DNA of 11,515 nucleotides from PHAA01 sp964584415. Lineage in GTDB: Bacteria; Bacillota; Syntrophomonadia; Syntrophomonadales; Syntrophomonadaceae. Each line of letters opens with the position of its first letter. Positions within the stretch are counted from its first letter, which is position 1. Positions 6,559-11,515 of the stretch are shown in pieces. The translations under genes were made by a program, and so were the position numbers. The notes under the pieces were generated by a model. The model was not told where the DNA came from. It searched no databases and worked only from the letters and a program-made list of their open reading frames with translations. The stretch lies in assembly GCA_964584415.1 (NCBI GenBank), contig CAZOZX010000066.1:1-11515 (forward strand), read 5' to 3'.

Positions 6559-7775
6559 TCCGCAAGGTACTGCTTATTGTATGGACATTGGGCCTGCTCT
6601 TTACCCAGGTAGGGTGCTGGGACAGACGTGAGGTTGAGAACCTGGGCATAGTAAACGGTATCGCGATCGAATCTTCCGGAGAACATGGGGTAAGGATAGT
6701 GGTACAGACCGTTAACACGGCAGCGGTAAGCAGGGGCACCACCGGTGGCGGCGGCGGGCTGGATTTTGATAAGGCTTACCGCAACCTGGTGGTAGATGGC
6801 GATAACCTCTACGACGCCATTAAGCACCTGGCCCTAATTAGCAGCAACCAGCGGTTTTTTGCTCATACCGAGGTCATTATTATATCGGAAGACTTGGCCC
6901 GTACCAGAGGCGTTAAAGACATATTGGATTATTTAACCCGCGACCCGCAGTGGCGTTTCGATATCTGGTTACTGATAGGCCGGGGGGATATGCGGGAACT
7001 TATGGACACCAAAGGAGTTCTGCAGCTAATCCCAGCCCAGAGAATTGGAGACATTCTTAAGCTCAATGAATCAGTTCCAATTTACGCTCCTAACCAGTTG
7101 GGTGAGTTTGTCAGAATTCTGTCCAGTGACAGTATCCAACCATATACAGCTGTAGTAGAAATCCAGCCCAACCTATCTGCGGCCGGACGGGAAGGCGATA
7201 TTTTGAGTGGAGAGGTACCCGAGACCCCCAACAACCTGGCTTTAAACGGGACAGCGGTATTTAACCAGGATAAAATGGTTGGTTGGCTAAACGAGTCGGA
7301 AAGCCGGGGTCTGCTGTTTATAAAGGGCGAAATCAGGCAGGGACAATTAAAATTTCCCAACCCGGACGACAGCAATAAATTTATTTCCACTGAGATTCTA
7401 CACGCTAATACTAAACTGAAACCGGTGCTGGTGGACAACCAGGTCATCATGCACATAGATGTAAATGTTGCCAGCGTCCTGGAGGACGCGGAAGGAAGGG
7501 TAATGGTATCTGATAAACAGAGTTTTGACGCCTTGGAACAGGCCCAGGCGCAAGCGGTTACTGAATCCATCCAGGCGGCCCTGGCTGCCGCTCAACAGGA
7601 ATACCAGGTCGATGTATTTGGTTTTGGTGAAGCTGTTCACCGCGCTTATCCAGAGCAATGGAAAGAGATAAGCCAGGATTGGCCTGACTTATTTCCAGAA
7701 GTTCAAACCGAAATCGCCGTTACCAGTAGTATCCTGCATTCGAACTTGATTTCAGATCCACTCACTGCTAAATGA
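6555..7775 (+). CDS. Spore germination lipoprotein, Ger(x)C family (C subunit)
   Basis: C subunit of the germinant receptor, a lipoprotein anchored on the outer face of the spore inner membrane and required for receptor function in the family. The GTG start at 6555 overlaps the previous stop (GTGA), a sign of translational coupling. The signal peptide is a basic start, a hydrophobic stretch 5-19, and a lipidation cysteine C21 followed by WD, the usual CWD start of mature GerC. The lipobox TQVGC is weak because glutamine is at -3. Family segments FFAHTEVIIISEDLAR (101-116) and DYLTRDPQWR (125-134) follow. A run of five glycines at 64-68 looks like a loop insertion. Total length 406 is near the family norm of about 370-400. 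Confidence 0.93.
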   Translation: MIRKVLLIVWTLGLLFTQVGCWDRREVENLGIVNGIAIESSGEHGVRIVVQTVNTAAVSRGTTGGGGGLDFDKAYRNLVVDGDNLYDAIKHLALISSNQRFFAHTEVIIISEDLARTRGVKDILDYLTRDPQWRFDIWLLIGRGDMRELMDTKGVLQLIPAQRIGDILKLNESVPIYAPNQLGEFVRILSSDSIQPYTAVVEIQPNLSAAGREGDILSGEVPETPNNLALNGTAVFNQDKMVGWLNESESRGLLFIKGEIRQGQLKFPNPDDSNKFISTEILHANTKLKPVLVDNQVIMHIDVNVASVLEDAEGRVMVSDKQSFDALEQAQAQAVTESIQAALAAAQQEYQVDVFGFGEAVHRAYPEQWKEISQDWPDLFPEVQTEIAVTSSILHSNLISDPLTAK

Positions 7776-7791
7776 CGGAGGAGAACCAAGT

Positions 7792-8019
7792 ATGAACCTG
7801 CTGATTATAGCAATAATAATAGGAACTCTGGCCATCAATCTGCCTTACCTGATCAGGACCAGGCGTTATAGCGAATTAGTTTTGATTACATTTTTTCAGT
7901 CAACCAGCCTGGTTTATGTATTGGACCTGATCTTCAAGTGGAACCTACCCACCTTAAAGCAAGGAATAGAAGCGGTCTTTATGCCAGTGACGCAGCTTAT
8001 GAACAGCTTTTTTTCCTGA
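7792..8019 (+). CDS. Two-helix membrane protein, probable germinant receptor D subunit
   Basis: A 75-residue protein with two predicted membrane segments (about 2-20 and 28-47) separated by a basic turn IRTRRY, and a short polar tail. It starts 16 bases after gerC, behind GGAGGAG, and stops 17 bases before gerB. Small two-helix D proteins that tune receptor activity are known in Bacillus (GerKD of B. subtilis, GerUD of B. megaterium). Size, topology and place in the operon fit that role; sequence similarity cannot be tested here. The order A-C-D-B puts the small gene inside the operon rather than last. Confidence 0.75.
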   Translation: MNLLIIAIIIGTLAINLPYLIRTRRYSELVLITFFQSTSLVYVLDLIFKWNLPTLKQGIEAVFMPVTQLMNSFFS

Positions 8020-8036
8020 TAAAGGAGTGAATCTAA

Positions 8037-9162
8037 GTGCCGGGACAACCGGGTAATTATAGGATTAGTGGCTACATGGTGGCTGCATTGTTAATTATAT
8101 TGCACGCCACCACCGGGATATTGTTCGTTCCGCTTTCGGTGGTGACGGTCGCCGGCCATGACGGGTGGATGGCGCCCCTCCTTACTATCCCGGGAGGTCT
8201 CTATGTGGTGCTGGTATCGGTCTGGCTGGGTTCTTTCTATCCCGGCAAAACGTTCATCGAATACCTTCCTATTATATTAGGAAAAACTATTGGCAAAATA
8301 GTTGCCTGGGCTTACGTCCTGTTCCTATTCTATGTATTTTCCACTGTCGTCATGGAATGCCTGGCTTTGTTATACGGAACCGGCATATTCCGCCAAACTC
8401 CTTACCTGGTAGTGGCTCTCTTATTGATAATAGCCACTACCTATGCAACAGCACCCGGGATTGAAATAATCAGCCGGTCAATATGGTACTTCTCGGTATT
8501 CATCATTGTTGCTTTTACTCTTTTCTTACTGGGAACCATTCCCTTCATAAAGTTCGACTCTATATTACCCATCGGCGAGGCTGGTCTAAACACTATTATG
8601 CAGAGCACCCTGACTCCTCATGCTTACCGGGGTGAGCTAATCCTCTTAGCTTTTTTGTTCCCCTACGTAAAAAGCCGAAAAGAAGCGCTATGGGGTGGTA
8701 TAGCCGCAAACCTGGCGATAGCGGGCTTTATTACTTTCACTACCATAGCCGCCATAGGTATCTTGGGGGTGAAGGTAGCTTCACATGCCTACTATTCAAC
8801 CTTTTTCCTGGCCGATTACATTCCCGCGGCAGGCCTCAAGATAGTCTTAGTGACCATATGGATCGTAGCCTTTTGGGGTAAAATCACCCTGGGCCANNNN
8901 NNNNNNCTTCATCAGCCATGGAGTTGCCCAGGCAGCCGGCCTCAAAGATTACCGTCCCCTGGTTTGGAGTATTGGTATTCTGATGCTGGTTTTCTCGCAG
9001 GTTTTCTATCAGGGCACAACCGACCTGTTCCATAGTGTTCCTCACACTTTTCCGGGGGTAGCTCTGTTCTTTGAGTACCTTATTCCGGGAGTGCTGTTGT
9101 TGATAGCCTGGTTAAAAACGAAATCAGGGAACAAAAACAGTTCACTAACAACAAACAGCTAA
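8037..9162 (+). CDS. Spore germination permease, GerB family (B subunit), interrupted by N gap
   Basis: B subunit of the germinant receptor, of the amino acid/polyamine transporter superfamily and thought to bind the germinant. The GTG at 8037 has AAAGGAG at 8021-8027. The frame codes for about 286 residues with eight or so hydrophobic helices up to WGKITLG, then meets 10 Ns (8897-8906). Read straight through, the frame shifts. Read from 8908 in the next frame it gives FISHGVAQAAGLKDYRPLV and a last helix LFFEYLIPGVLLLIAWLK, ending at the TAA at 9160-9162. Those are ordinary GerB C-terminal sequences, so the break is a gap-size artefact; the real gap must be a multiple of three bases. Total of about 370 residues fits the family. 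It is the last gene of the operon; I see no clear terminator after it. Confidence 0.9.
8897..8906. other. Assembly gap (10 Ns) inside gerB
   Basis: Ten Ns of probably nominal length. The two flanks are in different frames (phase of 8037 against phase of 8908), and both match GerB, so the true missing length is not 10. Confidence 0.97.
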
Positions 9163-9365
9163 TTTACCTGGATTTTGGTGGTGGATCAACTAACGCTGTG
9201 ACAGCATCTTCCCCTTCCCTGCTCGCTGTTCTTATTATTCTTTAATCATATGCCAAGTTAGGAATTTATTAAGACTGGGAATTAGGGAAAGCTATAACAT
9301 ACAGATTAGGACCCAATCCAAAGTAGTTGAATCATCTAAACATAATTCTATAATAGGGAGATATC
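9163..9365 (+). other. Intergenic region after the ger operon
   Basis: About 200 AT-rich bases with no gene. It holds a short palindrome GCTGTgACAGC (9195-9205), too tight for a hairpin, and TTGAAT-N16-TATAAT (9327-9332 / 9349-9354). The latter resembles a sigma-A promoter but would start transcription at about 9361, downstream of the ribosome binding site at 9356-9360, so it is doubtful. No intrinsic terminator is visible. Confidence 0.4.
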
Positions 9366-9857
9366 ATGACTACAGAAATAATAATCCTGGCAACCGCCTG
9401 GATAATCTCCATAATAATGCTTTTGGGTTATGTACCCAAGAATAAGATTAGAGAAGCCATCGTGATCTTCTTTTTCAAACAAACATTGACCTGGGTAATC
9501 GGTCTGCTGGTTATTCAATACGGACTGTTGGAATACCCGGTCAGGTCATTCAGCAAGGCTACTGAATCCAGTTTCGATTTTGAATACTTTATATACCCAT
9601 CTATTTGCGTTGTCTTCAACCTTCATTACCCGGAAGGGAAAAATCTATTAAGGAAGTTTTGGCATTTCTTCAGTTTCTGTACGGTAATGACCATAATTGA
9701 AGTGTTATTTGAGAGATACACAGCTATCATTAATTACATACACTGGGAATGGTATATCACCTGGATCACCCTTTTTATAACCTTTTATGTTTCGAGAAAA
9801 TTCTATGTATGGTTTTTTCGATTACAACCTTATAAAGGAAACACCGCCCTGGCATAG
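9366..9857 (+). CDS. CBO0543-like multi-pass membrane protein, unknown function
   Basis: A 163-residue integral membrane protein with about five hydrophobic segments (near 3-21, 33-53, 73-87, 101-118 and 128-146). The stretch LEYPVRSFSKATESSFDFEY (55-74) followed by YPSICVVFNLHYPE resembles from memory the CBO0543 family of spore-forming Firmicutes, which has no assigned function. The ATG follows AGGGAG (9355-9360) at 5 bases. It is about 200 bases downstream of gerB on the same strand and may be read through from that operon, since no terminator separates them. Aromatic residues are abundant toward the C-terminus (HWEWYITW). A spore role is only an inference from location. Confidence 0.7.
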   Translation: MTTEIIILATAWIISIIMLLGYVPKNKIREAIVIFFFKQTLTWVIGLLVIQYGLLEYPVRSFSKATESSFDFEYFIYPSICVVFNLHYPEGKNLLRKFWHFFSFCTVMTIIEVLFERYTAIINYIHWEWYITWITLFITFYVSRKFYVWFFRLQPYKGNTALA

Positions 9858-9975
9858 ATGATACTTACGGACAGCGGCGAGCGGGCTTAACTCCACCACG
9901 ACCCCAAATCATGGTCTTTATTAGATTATCTATAACCAGGCAATTGAATCAATTCCCAGACAAAAGCAGTAACAC

Positions 9976-11298
9976 TTATAATCGGTTAAGATATTTGCGG
10001 ATTTCCCAATCATGTACACATTCAGCGTATTCATCCCATTCTTCCTGCTTGCGTATCAGATAATTGGTAAACACATGTTCCCCAATAGTTTCAAGTATTA
10101 GGGGGTCGCACACCATTTCTTCCAGGGCTTCCTGCAAATCACGGGGATATCGTTCCGGCTTGCAGCCGGTGGCATAGGCGGCGTCGGAATGATAAGCATT
10201 GCCCAGCATAGGTTCGGGAGGCATGATTTTATTTTGGATTCCATCCAATCCGGACCTGAGCATCAGAGCAAATAGAATATAAGGATTGGCGGTTGGATCA
10301 GGACTGCGATATTCGATCCGGGTACTGCTGCCCCGGGCAGCTGGGACACGAATCAACGTACTGCGATTGTTGGCTGACCAGGCAATATTGATGGGGGCTT
10401 CATAACCCGGCTTCAACCGTTTATAGCTATTGACGATCGGGTTGGCTATAGCTGCCATACCCCGGGCGTGTTTTAGAAGCCCGCCGATAAAAAACCGGGC
10501 TAACTCACTTAAACCGGACGTATCCTGAGGGTCATAGAATAAGTTGACCTGGTCTTTGAACAAAGATTGGTTGCAGTGCATGGCGCTGCCATTATGGCCG
10601 CTCAGTGGTTTGGGCATAAAGGTAGCGTATAGTCCTGATTGGTGGGCAATGTTTTTAACTACATCACGAAAGGTAACCCAGTTATCAGCAGTCCGCAGGG
10701 CTTCGTTATATTTGAAATCTATTTCGTGCTGTCCGGGAGCTACTTCATGGTGGGATGCCTCGATACTAAATCCCATTTTTTTCAGGGTAAGAATGATATT
10801 GCGGCGGGCATCTTCGCCCAGGTCTACCGGGGCCAGATCAAAGTAGCCCGCCTGATCATGGATGTTAAACAGCGGGTAGCCTTTGGAATCCGAATGGAAA
10901 AGGAAAAATTCCCCTTCGGGGCCGATATTGTATTCAAAGCCAAGTTGCTCCACTTCAAGCAAGGCTTTCTTTAGAATGTGACGCGGACAACCAGCAAAAG
11001 GCTTACCATCGGTTGTGTAAACATCGCAGATCATCCTGGCCACACCTTCTTCCCTGGGTCTCCAGGGCATAATGGCATAAGTTTCAGGATCGGGGACTAT
11101 GCATTGATCAGATTCTTCAATAGAAGCGAAACCATCAATGGATGAACCGTCAAACATCAATTCACCGGCAAAAGCCCGTTCCAATTCACTGGCCATAATA
11201 GATGTGCTCTTCATTATCCCAAAAATATCAATAAACTGCAGTCTAACGAACTCAATTCCTTTCTCGTTTATATCCTTAAAAACGTCCTCTCTATTCAT
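9976..11298 (-). CDS. glnA: Glutamine synthetase, type I (GSI-alpha)
   Basis: Makes glutamine from glutamate, ammonia and ATP; the cytosolic dodecamer is the main entry of ammonia. The 440 residues match the GSI-alpha length of Firmicutes. Visible are DGSSIDGF (50-57), metal ligands E128 and E130 in GPEGEF, E185 and E192 in HEVAPGQHEIDF, H241 in GSAMH and E329 in RIEYRSPD; the glutamate loop PGYEAP carries E300 (Glu304 of B. subtilis). The adenylylation-site region of GSI-beta is absent. Two unusual positions: GFASIEESD has Ser59 where B. subtilis has Arg62, and NGSAMH has alanine where glycine is usual. The ATG at 11298 follows AAAGGAGGAAGG on the minus strand. It is convergent with the 9366-9857 gene across 118 bases with no clear terminator. 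I find no clear GlnR/TnrA box (TGTNAN7TNACA) upstream. Confidence 0.96.
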   Translation of the reverse strand: MNREDVFKDINEKGIEFVRLQFIDIFGIMKSTSIMASELERAFAGELMFDGSSIDGFASIEESDQCIVPDPETYAIMPWRPREEGVARMICDVYTTDGKPFAGCPRHILKKALLEVEQLGFEYNIGPEGEFFLFHSDSKGYPLFNIHDQAGYFDLAPVDLGEDARRNIILTLKKMGFSIEASHHEVAPGQHEIDFKYNEALRTADNWVTFRDVVKNIAHQSGLYATFMPKPLSGHNGSAMHCNQSLFKDQVNLFYDPQDTSGLSELARFFIGGLLKHARGMAAIANPIVNSYKRLKPGYEAPINIAWSANNRSTLIRVPAARGSSTRIEYRSPDPTANPYILFALMLRSGLDGIQNKIMPPEPMLGNAYHSDAAYATGCKPERYPRDLQEALEEMVCDPLILETIGEHVFTNYLIRKQEEWDEYAECVHDWEIRKYLNRL

Positions 11299-11327
11299 CC
11301 TTCCTCCTTTATCGTTTGACTACGTGA

Positions 11328-11366
11328 CAACCAGGTGATTTTGATAGTCTGCTGGTTGGTCTCACC
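11328..11366 (-). promoter_or_regulatory. Possible pseudoknot in the glnA leader
   Basis: On the glnA strand, reading 5' to 3', GGTGA (11366-11362) can pair with TCACC (11338-11334), and CAACCAG (11358-11352) can pair with CTGGTTG (11334-11328). The four arms interleave as in an H-type pseudoknot, or offer two exclusive hairpins; the two 3' arms share one base. It ends about 30 bases before the start codon. Short stems make chance possible. Confidence 0.35.
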
Positions 11367-11390
11367 GATTTCCTTTTACCAAAATAAAGT

Positions 11391-11515
11391 ATATTTGTGG
11401 CAGAACTAAGGCGAAGTTTATTGGGATGGAGGCTAAAATATGCCTCCTACGGCCATCTTACGCCTTCGTTTTGGCTGCCGGTATGCCCTTATTGCCTTAA
11501 ATGTGCCACAATAAT
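11391..11515. repeat. Structured element bounded by inverted repeats (MITE-like or RNA), at window end
   Basis: ATATTTGTGGCA (11391-11402) and TGCCACAATAAT (11504-11515) are inverted copies matching at 10 of 12 positions, with an 8-base perfect core. Nested inside are AAGGCG / CGCCTT (11408-11413 / 11461-11466), GATGG / CCATC (11425-11429 / 11453-11457) and GGAGGC / GCCTCC (11428-11433 / 11442-11447, loop 8). The last two share GG, so they are partly alternative. There is no open frame. Terminal repeats with an internal stem-loop suggest a small non-autonomous mobile element or the end of an insertion sequence; a structured RNA upstream of glnA is the other reading. It may continue beyond the window. 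Confidence 0.45.

Noticed and set aside
9327..9354. TTGAAT-N16-TATAAT as the promoter of the 9366 gene
   Set aside because: Transcription would start after the ribosome binding site, making it unusable for the ATG at 9366.
9942..9954. Palindrome AATTGAaTCAATT between the convergent genes as a terminator
   Set aside because: No room for a loop, AT-only stem apart from one G-C pair per arm, and no U tract on either strand.
10544..10974. Rightward frames inside glnA
   Set aside because: Antisense shadows of the conserved glutamine synthetase coding sequence.
1..11515. CRISPR array, tRNA or rRNA genes
   Set aside because: No regularly spaced direct repeats and no recognisable tRNA or rRNA signature were seen on either strand.

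Overview
The window looks like a chromosomal segment from an anaerobic, endospore-forming Firmicute, most likely a clostridial or peptococcal-type lineage. The evidence is a complete spore-germinant-receptor operon (gerA, gerC, a small membrane gene and gerB families), strong AGGAGG-type ribosome binding sites, GTG starts, a GSI-alpha type glutamine synthetase without an adenylylation tyrosine, and a molybdopterin-binding protein with a C-terminal cysteine cluster. A run of 10 Ns at 8897-8906 shows this is a draft scaffold. Genus cannot be assigned from the sequence alone.

Left part (1-2164): the end of an arsenite-resistance operon, with a 5'-truncated arsD metallochaperone followed by a full tandem-ATPase arsA and closed by a hairpin terminator. 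The pump (arsB or acr3) and the regulator are not in view and would be expected upstream. Next come two leftward genes (2172-3641), a MoeA-like molybdopterin-binding protein and, downstream of it, a GNAT acetyltransferase with a possible promoter of its own. Both genes start downstream of the longest open frame, at ATGs with good ribosome binding sites.

Middle part (3844-4773): a rightward PaaI-like hotdog thioesterase, then a compact unit holding a near-consensus sigma-A promoter, a leader of about 135 nt that can fold into a three-way junction, a 55-residue zinc-ribbon protein and a strong intrinsic terminator. This small unit is the least explained part of the window.

Germination part (4806-9857): a sigma-G-like promoter candidate, a terminator-like hairpin in the leader, then gerA-gerC-gerD-like-gerB with start/stop overlap or 16-17 base spacing. 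The products would form an inner-membrane nutrient germinant receptor of the dormant spore: A (cytoplasmic domain plus membrane core), C (lipoprotein), a two-helix D-type modulator and B (permease-like subunit). The gerB frame breaks only at the N gap and resumes correctly after it, so the gene is probably intact. A CBO0543-like multi-pass membrane protein of unknown function follows on the same strand.

Right part (9976-11515): a leftward glnA with all metal ligands present, but with serine where the feedback-inhibition arginine of Bacillus subtilis GS (Arg62) lies. Its leader has a possible pseudoknot, and farther upstream lies a structured element of about 125 bp bounded by inverted repeats that runs exactly to the window end.
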